Notes: generated by a model not told the origin, from the sequence alone. A stretch of 42,790 bases of DNA from Anaerolineae bacterium (GCA_013177815.1 JABLXM010000008.1:1-42790); one strand, 5' to 3'. Counted from the first letter of the stretch, positions 32,385 through 40,682 are shown. Numbers and translations are program-made.

Positions 32385-33545
32385 TCACGGCGTTGCCGGG
32401 GGCGAGCCGACGTCTGTGCCGGTTTGCGATTGGGTCGGCTGATAGGTGTGGGTTGCCCAGGGGGTGAGCGTGGCGCCGTCTTCCAGCGGCGGCAGGTAGG
32501 GTGCGTTCGGCGAGGGGCTGACCAACGGCGCCTGGGTGACCGCAGCGGTGCCCGGTAGCACCGTCAACACGGCGGGTGGAGAGCCGGTCGCCGTTTCCTG
32601 CAGGATCGGGCGTGTGCCCGACCACAACCAACCCAGATAAGCCAACAAAGCAACGAAGCAAAATACCACGGCACCGATGACAGCAACCACTGCCATGCGC
32701 AGGAGCGAGCGTTTGGGTTTGGCGGGCAATAGCGGTTGTGAGGGACTTTCGATGGCGATGACGGTGATGTTGTCATGCCCGCCGCGCTGATTGGCGAGTT
32801 CTATCAACCCATCCACCGCCGGCTGCATGTCTGGCTGTTGAAAAGCTTCGAGCATCTCCACCGGCGTCACCAGGTCACTGAGACCGTCGCTGCACAACAG
32901 CAGGCGGTCACCCTCCTGTAATTCGAACCCCTGGTTGGCGGTTGCCTGGTCATCATCCTCTTCGCCGGTCAGGTAGAGGCGGAAATCGACTTCCGGGTCG
33001 ATGGGCGCACCCAGGTAACGACGGATGACATGCGTGTTGGGGTGGTCGATGGCTTCTTCCGGTGTGATCAGACCGGCTTCCATGGCTTCCTGAACCCAGG
33101 TGTGGTCTTTGGTGATCTGGCGTATGACGCCCGCGTGCATCAGGTAGATGCGCGAGTCGCCCACGGTTGCGGTGTAGACCTGCCGACCGATGATCCATGC
33201 GATGGCGCAGGTTGCGCCCATGCCGTAGCGCTGTGCATCGGCGCGGGATTGGCGGAATATTTCCTGGCTGGCGTGGGTGATGGCGGTGTTGAGGATGGCT
33301 TGCGGCTGGGAACCGTCGGATTCGGCGATGGCGTGGGTGATGGCGTTGACGGCGATCTCGGCGGCGACCTCGCCGGCGCGGTGACCGCCGATGCCGTCGG
33401 AAAGGATCGCCAGCAGGTTTGGTGTCCGTTCCTCGCCCGGCAGCAGGAATGTGTTGACGGCGTAACGATCCTCATTGTTCTTGCCGCTCATGCCCGGATG
33501 GGTGTTGGCAACCACCGGCAGGTGGGCGTTTTGAATGCGCTTCAT
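32385..33545 (-). CDS. PP2C-type Ser/Thr protein phosphatase with membrane anchor
   Basis: The ATG at 33545 gives 386 residues; upstream codons overlap the FHA gene. The cytoplasmic PP2C domain (residues ~10-250) has the metal-binding blocks GKNNEDRY, AILSDGIGGHRAGEVAA, YTATVGDSRIYL, LLLCSDGLSDLV and GGHDNITVIAI. A membrane segment (MAVVAVIGAVVFCFVALLAYLGWLW) and a Pro/Thr-rich outer tail follow. It overlaps the upstream FHA protein gene by ATGA, so the two are translationally coupled. It likely reverses Ser/Thr phosphorylation read by that FHA domain; no kinase is in the window. Confidence 0.9.
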   Translation of the reverse strand: MKRIQNAHLPVVANTHPGMSGKNNEDRYAVNTFLLPGEERTPNLLAILSDGIGGHRAGEVAAEIAVNAITHAIAESDGSQPQAILNTAITHASQEIFRQSRADAQRYGMGATCAIAWIIGRQVYTATVGDSRIYLMHAGVIRQITKDHTWVQEAMEAGLITPEEAIDHPNTHVIRRYLGAPIDPEVDFRLYLTGEEDDDQATANQGFELQEGDRLLLCSDGLSDLVTPVEMLEAFQQPDMQPAVDGLIELANQRGGHDNITVIAIESPSQPLLPAKPKRSLLRMAVVAVIGAVVFCFVALLAYLGWLWSGTRPILQETATGSPPAVLTVLPGTAAVTQAPLVSPSPNAPYLPPLEDGATLTPWATHTYQPTQSQTGTDVGSPPATP

Positions 33546-35455
33546 GGTTCGTCCTCCTCGAATGGCGAGACGACCGGGCGGCGGTTGGGCGGGGTGGCGA
33601 GTTCGAAGCGGAATGCCAGGCGCCCGATATGTAACAGGTCGCCATGCGCCAGTGGGCGGCTGTCTCTCGTGAGTTGCTCGTAGTTGATCCAGGTACCGGC
33701 GGCAGACCCTAAGTCCATGATGCTGATCCTGCCATTGGGTGACCATGTGATCCGGCAGTGTTGCGGGTGAACAGAAGGATGGGTGAGCACAGGGTTGGCG
33801 CGCCCGGGGTCGCTGCCGAGGATGATGTCGTTGTGGTTCAGCGGCACGGTGTTTTCGATCATTGGGGCGCCGGTCTCGCTTAGCGGCACCAGGCGCGCCA
33901 GGGCAGAAACTGGCGCCGACGTCCCGGCTTCAGAGATGGGGGGGGTGTTGGCGCTGGGACGTGTCTTGGCAGGCTTGACCTGGCGAATGGCAACCGGTTG
34001 GGTGACGGGGTCGCGCCGGGCGCGCGAAGAAAGCGCTTTTTTCCGATTGCCCGAAAGGAGCAGCACCACCACCAGGATGACAGCAGCCAGCAACAGCGCG
34101 CCGGCGATCAAACTGCGCTCGAGGGTGACGATATCCCCCCAAAATCGTTGCGGTTCGTGCGCCACGACGATTTCAACCGGGACTTCGATGCTGCGGGCGG
34201 ACAACCCGAGCGAATCGATCACCTCGACTTGCAGCAGCAGCGATGTGTCGGAAGTGTAGGAGTCCAGCGGCAGGTTGAAGCTATCGAACGGCGCAGCGGA
34301 GTTCTCGGCGACCGCCACGCCATTGGCATACAGGGTGGCGCTTTGCAGTGGACGGGTGTGTCCATCCGGGAACTCGACCAACATCTGGATGGTTTGGCTG
34401 CCGGGCATCAACTGGCGTTCCCCACTGCGGTTGGCAGGTTCGCTCCAGCCTCGGTTGATGGTCACCGGCGGCGAGAGGAAGATTGGGTTGGGTGGCTGGA
34501 CATCAATATCGATGGTGGCGGTCTGGCTGGTTAGCGGCAACTCCTGGCTGAGCAACTGCACTTGCAGCGTGTGTTGCCCGGATATATTGACCCGCGAGGT
34601 ATAGGATGCCTGGTATTGGTAACGCAGCGGCTGGAGGGCAGCTTCCAGGTTGGGCAGGGTTTCTGTGCCGGTGTAGACGAAGAAAGCGCCGCCGGTGCGT
34701 TCTGCCAGCCGGATGAGTGGTTCGGAAGTTTGCAGCGGCACCTGGGCAGAGTTGGTGACCGCGATGACATTGACGCGCACGCCCAGGGACTCAGCCAGGT
34801 CGGATAGACCTTCCAGCGAGGTCAGGGCGTTGGCGGGCGGCAGGGCGGTGACGTAGAAGATGACCTGGCGCTGCCCCGGTTGGGCGCTGGGGTCCGCCGC
34901 CAGGTCGAGCGCTTGGCTGAGGCTCACCAGGGTGGTTTGGGCTTGCAGCAGGTCAGGTTGATAGGCGGAAAGCGCTTCAACCCACAGGTTGGGGTCTTTG
35001 AGGCGGATAGCCAGCATACCGGTCGAGGTGGCAATGCTGAACTCATCGGGGGAATCCTCCGGCTGGCTCTGCGCCCAGGCGATGAAGTGGTTCTTGAGGG
35101 TTTCGATTATGGTAACACCGCCGACCTTATCGGCAAAGATTGGGGCAGGCGCAAAGGTGGTGATGATCTGCATGCCGGGCTGGACGATCTGCAAATCGTC
35201 CAGCGCCTGGGGGGCGCCGTCCTCGATGACTTGCACATCGGCGAAGGTCAGATCAGATACGAACTGACCTTCAGCGCCAAACACTCCCATGCGAAAGGCG
35301 ATGGTGGGGAAGCCGGTAGTATCGATGTTGGAAACGGTCAATTCGCCCGCCGGTGGTTGTTGGGAAAATGCAGGCGCCGAGAGGCACAGCAGCAGCGCTG
35401 CCATCAGGGTCAAAGCGGCGGTCCGTTTAAGGAAGGATGATTGTGAGGGATACAT
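33542..35455 (-). CDS. Transmembrane VWA-like / FHA-domain protein
   Basis: A signal peptide (LMAALLLCLSAPAFS) leads into an extracytoplasmic region with a VWA-like part (residues ~60-290: VIFYVTALPPANALTSLEGL, VNVIAVTNSAQ, LAERTGGAFFVYTG). Beta domains follow to ~440, then one membrane helix (LIAGALLLAAVILVVVLLL, ~455-475). The cytoplasmic tail ends in an FHA domain (IILGSDPGRANPVLTHPSVHPQHC, IMDLGSAAGTWIN), which normally binds phosphothreonine. The usual Arg of the GR-S motif is Ser here (LGSDP), so binding could be altered. The VWA metal site (DxSxS) is not clear. It is coupled to the PP2C gene. Confidence 0.82.
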   Translation of the reverse strand: MYPSQSSFLKRTAALTLMAALLLCLSAPAFSQQPPAGELTVSNIDTTGFPTIAFRMGVFGAEGQFVSDLTFADVQVIEDGAPQALDDLQIVQPGMQIITTFAPAPIFADKVGGVTIIETLKNHFIAWAQSQPEDSPDEFSIATSTGMLAIRLKDPNLWVEALSAYQPDLLQAQTTLVSLSQALDLAADPSAQPGQRQVIFYVTALPPANALTSLEGLSDLAESLGVRVNVIAVTNSAQVPLQTSEPLIRLAERTGGAFFVYTGTETLPNLEAALQPLRYQYQASYTSRVNISGQHTLQVQLLSQELPLTSQTATIDIDVQPPNPIFLSPPVTINRGWSEPANRSGERQLMPGSQTIQMLVEFPDGHTRPLQSATLYANGVAVAENSAAPFDSFNLPLDSYTSDTSLLLQVEVIDSLGLSARSIEVPVEIVVAHEPQRFWGDIVTLERSLIAGALLLAAVILVVVLLLSGNRKKALSSRARRDPVTQPVAIRQVKPAKTRPSANTPPISEAGTSAPVSALARLVPLSETGAPMIENTVPLNHNDIILGSDPGRANPVLTHPSVHPQHCRITWSPNGRISIMDLGSAAGTWINYEQLTRDSRPLAHGDLLHIGRLAFRFELATPPNRRPVVSPFEEDEP

Positions 35456-35617
35456 CGCCCTAATTTTAAGCTATCTTTCCGGTTTTTGCGGGCAAGCGAG
35501 GGTTGGATTATTTTGTATAATAAGAGTGCTTGCTTTCCCAAAAGCTGGGTGCATTGTCTGGCTGGCAGGTTTAGCCGGAGAATTGCCTGATCTTGACCCG
35601 CAAAGGAGGATGTAGCC

Positions 35618-36061
35618 ATGTTGACCGTTCGTGATCTGTTGCGCATCAAAGGAGCCGATGTGTGGTCGGTGACCCCCAGCACCAACCTTCTGGATATGTT
35701 GCGCATGTTGGGCGAGAAGGATGTTGGCGCGCTGGTGGTGATGGAGGATGAAAAACTGGTGGGGATCATCTCCGAGCGCGACTTTGCCCGCCTGATCGGC
35801 AAGAGTGGCTGCGTGCCGTTGAACGGGCAGGTCGAAATGATCATGACCAGGGAAGTCTTCCACGTCGATCCCAGCCAGACCATCGAACAGGTGATGCAGT
35901 TGATGTCCGCCAAACACATCCGCCACCTGCCGGTGATCGAAGACGGAAAATTGGCAGGGTTGATCTCGATCGGGGATGTGGTCAAGGCGATCATTTCTGA
36001 TCAACAAAGCCTGATCCGCAACCTGGAGGATTACATCGAGGGCAGCGGGTATGTTCGTTGA
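35618..36061 (+). CDS. Two-CBS-domain protein
   Basis: The 147-residue protein consists of a pair of CBS domains and little else. Domain 1 has NLLDMLRMLGEKDVGALVVMEDEKLVGIISERDFAR and domain 2 has QTIEQVMQLMSAKHIRHLPVIEDGKLAGLISIGDVV. CBS pairs bind adenine nucleotides or SAM and act as cytoplasmic energy sensors. AAAGGAGG precedes the ATG. It is divergent from the FHA gene and stands alone. Confidence 0.92.
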   Translation: MLTVRDLLRIKGADVWSVTPSTNLLDMLRMLGEKDVGALVVMEDEKLVGIISERDFARLIGKSGCVPLNGQVEMIMTREVFHVDPSQTIEQVMQLMSAKHIRHLPVIEDGKLAGLISIGDVVKAIISDQQSLIRNLEDYIEGSGYVR

Positions 36062-36107
36062 CCGAGCGACAATTTAATTGACGCAGGTTGCTGCCTGCTC
36101 TCGTAGG

Positions 36108-36180
36108 TTGGGTTGAGGCGCGCTCATCGATCCTGTCACCGACTCACATCGCACCCCATCACTTAGCCGCTTCAACCCAA
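36108..36180. repeat. Inverted repeat, possible small dispersed element
   Basis: TTGGGTTGA (36108-36116) and TCAACCCAA (36172-36180) are perfect complements 55 bases apart, with similar flanking bases (AGG/GAGGCG against CGCTT/TCT). Repeats of this general wording are scattered in many bacterial intergenic regions. Only one copy pair is in this window. Confidence 0.45.
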
Positions 36181-36259
36181 TCTAAACGTATTGTATGGAC
36201 GCCCTTTGGGGACATAGACCGTCCAATTCGATAAAAATTCGCCATCCATAAAACAAATA

Positions 36260-36294
36260 TGACATATGTCACCCTGTAATTAGACAAATGTCAC
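36260..36294. promoter_or_regulatory. Tandem regulator sites upstream of the PocR gene and hydrogenase cluster
   Basis: GACATATGTCAC at 36261 and GACAAATGTCAC at 36283 are near-identical, each a GACA-N2-TGTC palindrome, spaced 22 bp (two helical turns). The first extends to the perfect palindrome TGACATATGTCA. An AT-rich possible -10 (TACTAT) follows around 36330. The arrangement fits cooperative binding by a dimeric regulator. Confidence 0.62.
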
Positions 36295-36410
36295 TAATGA
36301 GCATTAATAAAAAGTGAGAGAATACTATTGCAAACTATTGCAATCCCATGCAAATAGAAGTAAACAACAACATCAATCGCGGGTCGAAGACCCATCGGGA
36401 TCAGCCTTTC

Positions 36411-37169
36411 ATGGACACATTGTTGACGGCGAAACAAGTACAGGAACTATTGAACGTCGATCGCACGACCATCTACCGTATGCTGAAGGACGGCAGGTTG
36501 GCAGGCGTGAAGGTTGGGCAGCATTGGCGCTTCCGCGCGCACGAGGTGGAGGAATTGATGCAAGGTGGCAGCGCCAGCCGGATGGAATCAGACCGGGTGG
36601 ATGTGAGCGTGCTGCCGCTGCATTGCATGCAGCCGGTGCAGGATGTGTTCGGCGAGATCGCCGAGGTCGGCTCCGTCACGACGAATACCAATGGTGAGCC
36701 ATTGACGCGCATCAGCAACTGTAGCGACTTTTGCAAACTGATCATGGGCAGCGCCGAGGGGCGCGCGGCGTGCATGTCTGCCTGGCGCAGCCTGGTCGAG
36801 CGCCGGCAGGCGGTCACAGAGTTCGTGACTTGTCACGCCGGGTTGCAATATGCCAGCGCGCCGATCGAGGTGCAGGGAGAACTGGTTGCCATTCTGGTGG
36901 CGGGGCAGTTCTTCACGAGCCAACCAGATCCGGAGGAAGAGGCGCAGCGCATTCAGACGTTGGCGAAGAAATTCGATGTGGACCCGCAACTGCTGGCGCA
37001 GGCTGCCGGACATCTTTCGGTATTGGATGAGCGCAAGGTTTCCCAGATCGGACAATGGTTGCAGCGCGTGGCGCTGACTTTCAACCAGATCAGCAGTGAA
37101 CGCGCCGGTCTAATGCATCGTTTACGGCAAATTGCCGAAATGAGTGATATCGAACTTACAAATCTATAG
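36411..37169 (+). CDS. Excisionase-type HTH plus PocR-domain regulator
   Basis: The start at 36411 gives MDTLLTAKQVQELLNVDRTT, the usual opening of an HTH_17 (MerR/Xis-like) domain; a longer reading from 36348 has no ribosome-binding site. Residues ~1-55 form the DNA-binding domain (TIYRMLKDGRLAGVKVGQHWRF). Residues ~85-220 form a PocR sensory domain (RISNCSDFCKLIMGSAEGRAAC, FVTCHAGLQYASAPIEVQGELVAILVAGQFF) with its conserved cysteines and histidine. PocR domains sense small molecules or redox-active ligands. It ends 9 bases before tusA and probably controls the sulfur-carrier/hydrogenase cluster. Confidence 0.86.
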   Translation: MDTLLTAKQVQELLNVDRTTIYRMLKDGRLAGVKVGQHWRFRAHEVEELMQGGSASRMESDRVDVSVLPLHCMQPVQDVFGEIAEVGSVTTNTNGEPLTRISNCSDFCKLIMGSAEGRAACMSAWRSLVERRQAVTEFVTCHAGLQYASAPIEVQGELVAILVAGQFFTSQPDPEEEAQRIQTLAKKFDVDPQLLAQAAGHLSVLDERKVSQIGQWLQRVALTFNQISSERAGLMHRLRQIAEMSDIELTNL

Positions 37170-37178
37170 GAGGTAAAC

Positions 37179-37412
37179 ATGTCGGAGAAATTTGATCAGG
37201 AATTGGATTGCAGTGGTTTGGCTTGCCCGATGCCTATCTTGAAGACCAAGAAGGCAGTGGACGGATTGAATTCCGGAGAGGTGCTCAAGATGACTGCCAC
37301 CGACCCGGGCTCGTTGCCGGACGTGCAAGCCTGGACTGCCAAAACTGGTCACGAACTGGTCAGCCATGCGCAGGACGGCGACAAATTCATCTTCTACATC
37401 AAGAAGAAATAA
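37179..37412 (+). CDS. tusA: TusA-family sulfur carrier protein
   Basis: The 77-residue protein is a complete TusA/SirA fold with the active-site motif LDCSGLACPMPILKTKKAV. The cysteine in CPMP carries a persulfide in the family. A second cysteine (LDCSG) precedes it. AGGAGG lies just upstream of the ATG. It follows the regulator directly and is separated from dsrE2 by a hairpin. TusA next to DsrE and LbpA-like genes is typical of cytoplasmic sulfur-transfer pathways. Confidence 0.93.
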   Translation: MSEKFDQELDCSGLACPMPILKTKKAVDGLNSGEVLKMTATDPGSLPDVQAWTAKTGHELVSHAQDGDKFIFYIKKK

Positions 37413-37413
37413 C

Positions 37414-37442
37414 AGAAGGCTTACCTTTACGGTAAGCCTTCT
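37414..37442 (+). terminator. Hairpin after tusA
   Basis: AGAAGGCTTACC and GGTAAGCCTTCT form a perfect 12-bp stem with a 5-base loop, followed by an AT-rich tract without a solid T-run. It may reduce read-through, giving more tusA than downstream message; the AT-rich 37443-37480 could hold a second promoter. Confidence 0.62.
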
Positions 37443-37492
37443 AAATTAATCAATAACTATCTGAATTGTAAAAATAATAATTGGAGGAACCT

Positions 37493-37975
37493 ATGGAAGC
37501 AAAACGATTGGCAATCATCGCGGCGCACGGCTCGATGGATGCCGCTTACCCGCCGTTGATCCTTGCGACGGCAGCAGCAGCGATGGACATGGAGGTAGCC
37601 ATTTTCTTCACGTTCTTCGGCTTGGAGATCCTCAAGAAGGGCAAAGCCGATAAATTGCAGGTCGCGCCGATCGCTAACCCAGCCATGCCGCAACCGGTGC
37701 CCGGCATCTCGGTGCCCAACATCATTGGCGTGCTGCCCGGCATGACCGCCGTGGCGACCGGCATGATGAACGGTTGGATGAGCAAAGCCAATGTGGCAAA
37801 GTTGAGCGAATTGTTGGAGATGGCGGTCGAGATGAATGTGCGCTTGATTGCCTGCCAGATGACCATGGACGTGATGGGCATCAAAAAGGATGAACTGATC
37901 GACAGTATCGAGATCGGTGGGGCAGCGACCTTCCTGGAATATGCCAGCAAAGATGCCATCTCGCTGTCGTTCTAA
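37493..37975 (+). CDS. DsrE2-like sulfur-transfer protein
   Basis: ATG 37493 has TTGGAGG upstream; the TTG start of the ORF track lies inside that site. The 160-residue protein is of the DsrE/DsrF-like group often called DsrE2. It starts LAIIAAHGSMDAAYPPLILATAAAAMDMEVAIFFTFFGL and has the conserved cysteine motif IACQMTMDVMGI. Hydrophobic segments around residues 15-50 and 75-95 suggest membrane association. DsrE2 proteins accept or pass persulfide sulfur with TusA. Confidence 0.87.
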   Translation: MEAKRLAIIAAHGSMDAAYPPLILATAAAAMDMEVAIFFTFFGLEILKKGKADKLQVAPIANPAMPQPVPGISVPNIIGVLPGMTAVATGMMNGWMSKANVAKLSELLEMAVEMNVRLIACQMTMDVMGIKKDELIDSIEIGGAATFLEYASKDAISLSF

Positions 37976-38005
37976 GACCGATATTCCTTTGTAAAGGAGA
38001 TTTCT

Positions 38006-38365
38006 ATGGACTCAGTATTGATCGTTATGACCAGTGGACCGGATACCCCTCGCCGATGTGCGACGCCTTTCTTTTTTGCCACCCTGGCGGCTGCCATGGA
38101 ATATGAGGTGACGATGTTCTTCACCATCGACGGCACGCTGCTGCTGAAAAAGGGCATGGCAGAGACGGTTTACCCCAAAGCCGGCGGCAAACCGGTGAGC
38201 GATTTCATCCAGGATGCGCTGGACGCGGGCGTCAAGTTCACCGCCTGCACCGCCTCCACCGAACTGCACGACCTCAAACCCGAAGACCTGATCGACGGCA
38301 TCAAGATGGTGGGTGGGGCAGCCATGTGGCAGATGGCGGAAGACAGCAAAACGCTGACATTCTAG
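38006..38365 (+). CDS. DsrE-family protein
   Basis: The 119-residue protein is a single DsrE domain: VLIVMTSGPDTPRRCATPFFFATLAAAMEYEVTMFF, then the candidate active cysteine in FTACTASTELHDL and the closing GGAAMWQMAEDSKTLTF. Related DsrE proteins are sulfurtransferases forming homo- or hetero-multimers. AAAGGAGA precedes the ATG. It follows dsrE2 by 30 bases in the same direction. Confidence 0.85.
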   Translation: MDSVLIVMTSGPDTPRRCATPFFFATLAAAMEYEVTMFFTIDGTLLLKKGMAETVYPKAGGKPVSDFIQDALDAGVKFTACTASTELHDLKPEDLIDGIKMVGGAAMWQMAEDSKTLTF

Positions 38366-38386
38366 GGATTCGAAAGGAGCGAATAA

Positions 38387-38830
38387 ATGGCTAATGTGCG
38401 CGGATGTAACCTGCCCGAGGAGCTGTACTACAACATCGAGAAGCATGTTTGGGCAAAGTTGATGGACGATGGCACGGTGCGCGTTGGGATGACCGCGGTA
38501 GCCGCCAAACTGGCGGGCAGCAACCTGGCGGGTGTGACGGTGAAAGCCAAAGCCATCGGGCAGGAGGTGGCGCAGGGCAAGAGCGTTGCCACGGTGGAGA
38601 GCAGCAAGTTCGTTGGTCCGGTGCCGGCGCCGGTGACTGGTGTGCTGCTGCGTGGGAACGATAAGTTGGCTGGCGATCCCAACCTGGCATCGACCGACCC
38701 GTACGGAGAAGGCTGGATCGCAGAGATGAAGCCGTCCAACTGGGATGGTGAAAATGGTGTGCTGGTGACGGGCGCGGATGGCGTCGCGGCGTACCAGCAA
38801 AAACTGGAAGCGGACAATATTTCCTGTTAA
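38387..38830 (+). CDS. LbpA/GcvH-like lipoyl-carrier protein
   Basis: The 147-residue protein is a hammerhead lipoyl domain. The lipoylation lysine is Lys74 in VATVESSKFVGPVPAPVTG, and the flanks HVWAKLMDDGTVRVGMTAVA and DPYGEGWIAEM match the GcvH fold. Length, the GKSVATVE block and DPYGEGW resemble LbpA, the carrier of the sulfur-oxidising sHdr pathway, more than housekeeping GcvH, and there are no glycine-cleavage genes here. The neighbours are TusA/DsrE proteins and a hydrogenase with an HdrD-like subunit. It ends in a cysteine (NISC). AAAGGAGC precedes the ATG. Confidence 0.83.
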   Translation: MANVRGCNLPEELYYNIEKHVWAKLMDDGTVRVGMTAVAAKLAGSNLAGVTVKAKAIGQEVAQGKSVATVESSKFVGPVPAPVTGVLLRGNDKLAGDPNLASTDPYGEGWIAEMKPSNWDGENGVLVTGADGVAAYQQKLEADNISC

Positions 38831-38863
38831 CCCCTGAATTTATCCTTTCAAGGAGGAGACATC

Positions 38864-39985
38864 ATGGCGGAAGATAGTATCTATGAACGATTGAAACAGC
38901 AGGGTGTAACGCGGCGCGATTTCCTCAAGTTGTGCGGAGCGGTAGCCGGGGCGATCGGGCTCTCCGGTTTGCCGCCGGTGCAAGCCAGCGGGTTGCCGGT
39001 TACATTGGCGCGCTCCGGCTACAAGGCGCGTGACCAGGTGGCGCGTGTGCTGGAGACCAAATCGCGCCTGCCGGTCATCTGGCTGGAATTCCAGGATTGT
39101 GCCGGCTGCACCGAGGCGCTCTCGCGTTCGCATTCCCCCACGCTGGTCAATCTGGTGTTGAACGCCATCACGGTGGAATATCACGAGACGCTTTCGGCGG
39201 CGGCGGGTTTCCAGGCGGAGGGTGCCAAGCACAACGCAATGGAGAAATACGCCGGGCAATACGTGCTGGTGGTGGAAGGCAGCATCCCGATGGCGTTGGA
39301 TGGCGCCTACTGCACCATTGGCGGGCGTAGCGCGCTGGATATCCTCAAGGAATCGGCTGCCGGGGCGGCGGCGATCATCGCCACCGGCAACTGCGCTGCA
39401 TTCGGTGGGCTGCCGAAAGCCAAGCCCAACCCCACCGATGCGAAAGGCGTTTGGGAAATCGTGACCGATAAACCGGTGGTCAACATCCCCGGCTGCCCGG
39501 CGATCCCGGAGGTGTTCACTGCGGTGGTGGCGCACTTCCTGGTGTTTGGCGCGCTGCCGGAGTTGGACAGCCTGAACCGACCGAAGACGTTCTACGGCAA
39601 GACGATCCATGACCGCTGCCTGCGGCGACCGTTCTACGAGGCGGGCAAGTTTGCCCTTTCCTACGATGACGAGGGCGCCAAAGAAGGCTGGTGTCTGTAC
39701 AAACTGGGCTGCAAGGGTCCAACCACCTATAACGCCTGCGCCTCCCTCAAATGGGATGGCGGTCTGTCGTTTCCAATCCAAGCCGGTCACCCCTGCCTGG
39801 GTTGCTCGGAACCCGGCTTCTGGGATGGCGGCGGGTTCTACCAGGGTCAATCGGCACCGCTCAGTCGTCCTGACCTGACGGTGGTGGGCGCCGCTGCGGC
39901 TGCCGGTGCGGTTGCCGGCGTGGCAGTTGGCGCTGCCAACCAGGCGCAGAAGAAAGCCGCCAAAAAGGCGGAGAAAGCCAAATAG
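38864..39985 (+). CDS. hynS: [NiFe] hydrogenase small subunit, Tat-exported, membrane-anchored
   Basis: A Tat signal (TRRDFLKLCG, residues 16-25) places the enzyme outside the cytoplasmic membrane. The proximal cluster begins CAGCTEALSRS (Cys79, Cys82), then GNCAAFGG and PGCPAIPE. The distal and medial cluster regions are HDRCLRRPFYEAGKFA, GWCLYKLGCKGPTTYNAC and AGHPCLGCSEPGFWD. The two extra cysteines of oxygen-tolerant group 1d enzymes are not seen around the proximal motif. The C-terminus has a small-residue hydrophobic segment (VVGAAAAAGAVAGVAVGAA) and a Lys-rich tail. It belongs with isp1, isp2 and the large subunit as in group 1e Isp-type hydrogenases. AAGGAGG lies upstream. Confidence 0.92.
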   Translation: MAEDSIYERLKQQGVTRRDFLKLCGAVAGAIGLSGLPPVQASGLPVTLARSGYKARDQVARVLETKSRLPVIWLEFQDCAGCTEALSRSHSPTLVNLVLNAITVEYHETLSAAAGFQAEGAKHNAMEKYAGQYVLVVEGSIPMALDGAYCTIGGRSALDILKESAAGAAAIIATGNCAAFGGLPKAKPNPTDAKGVWEIVTDKPVVNIPGCPAIPEVFTAVVAHFLVFGALPELDSLNRPKTFYGKTIHDRCLRRPFYEAGKFALSYDDEGAKEGWCLYKLGCKGPTTYNACASLKWDGGLSFPIQAGHPCLGCSEPGFWDGGGFYQGQSAPLSRPDLTVVGAAAAAGAVAGVAVGAANQAQKKAAKKAEKAK

Positions 39986-39994
39986 GAGGAGCGC

Positions 39995-40672
39995 ATGAAC
40001 TGGACCGAAATCTTGGCATTTACCCGCGGACCATTGTTCCAGGTGGCGCTGGTCATCTTCGTGGCTGGTATGCTCTATCGCCTGGTGCGGGTGTTGATGT
40101 TGGGCTGGCAGAAGGATAAAGTGCCAGCCAAAGGCAGCAAAGCCGTCGGGGTGGTCAAGTCCTTTCTCAAGGGTCTCCTGATCTTCCCGTTCATCCCCTG
40201 GGTCAAACGTACTTTCACCAAAAACCCGGTCATTTACCTGGCGGGTGGGTTGTTCCACCTCTCGCTGTTCGTGGTCTTGATTTTGGGAGCGGCGCACATG
40301 CTGGTATGGAAGAGCCTGCTGGGCTTCGGCTGGTGGACGCTGCCGCTGCCGATCGTGGACTGGATGGCGGCGGTGGGCATCGTCGCGATGGTGGCTTTGT
40401 TCATCAACCGCCTGTTCAACCCGGTGTTGAAGCTGCTGACCGGACCGGCAGAGTGGTTGAACCTGGCGTTCGTCTTCTTGCCGATGGTGAGCGGTTACAT
40501 GCTGACCCACCATCTGTTCTTCCGCTACGAGGTGATGTTCAGCATCCACATGCTGACGGTGGACTTCCTGTTGATCTGGATCCCGTTGAGCCGCATCTCG
40601 CACTTCATGTTCTATTTCTTCTCGCGGGCGATCCACGGGCAGGAATTTGGCAAACGCGCCGTAAATCCATAG
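39995..40672 (+). CDS. isp1: Isp1-like membrane cytochrome b subunit
   Basis: The 225-residue protein has about five membrane segments in the NarI/DsrM/HdrE style. Histidines sit at likely heme-b positions: LFHLSLFVVL, GAAHMLVW, MLTHHLFF, SIHMLTV and ISHFMFYFF. In Isp hydrogenases this subunit carries electrons between the outer hydrogenase dimer and the cytoplasmic Isp2. The gene lies between the small subunit (9-base gap) and isp2 (10-base gap) with AGGAG in front of the ATG. Confidence 0.87.
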   Translation: MNWTEILAFTRGPLFQVALVIFVAGMLYRLVRVLMLGWQKDKVPAKGSKAVGVVKSFLKGLLIFPFIPWVKRTFTKNPVIYLAGGLFHLSLFVVLILGAAHMLVWKSLLGFGWWTLPLPIVDWMAAVGIVAMVALFINRLFNPVLKLLTGPAEWLNLAFVFLPMVSGYMLTHHLFFRYEVMFSIHMLTVDFLLIWIPLSRISHFMFYFFSRAIHGQEFGKRAVNP

Positions 40673-40682
40673 GAGGCACAGG

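Noticed and set aside
38864-39985. Oxygen-tolerant (group 1d) hydrogenase small subunit
   Set aside because: The proximal motif is the ordinary CAGCTE type without the extra cysteines, and the Isp1/Isp2 neighbours indicate the Isp-type group instead.
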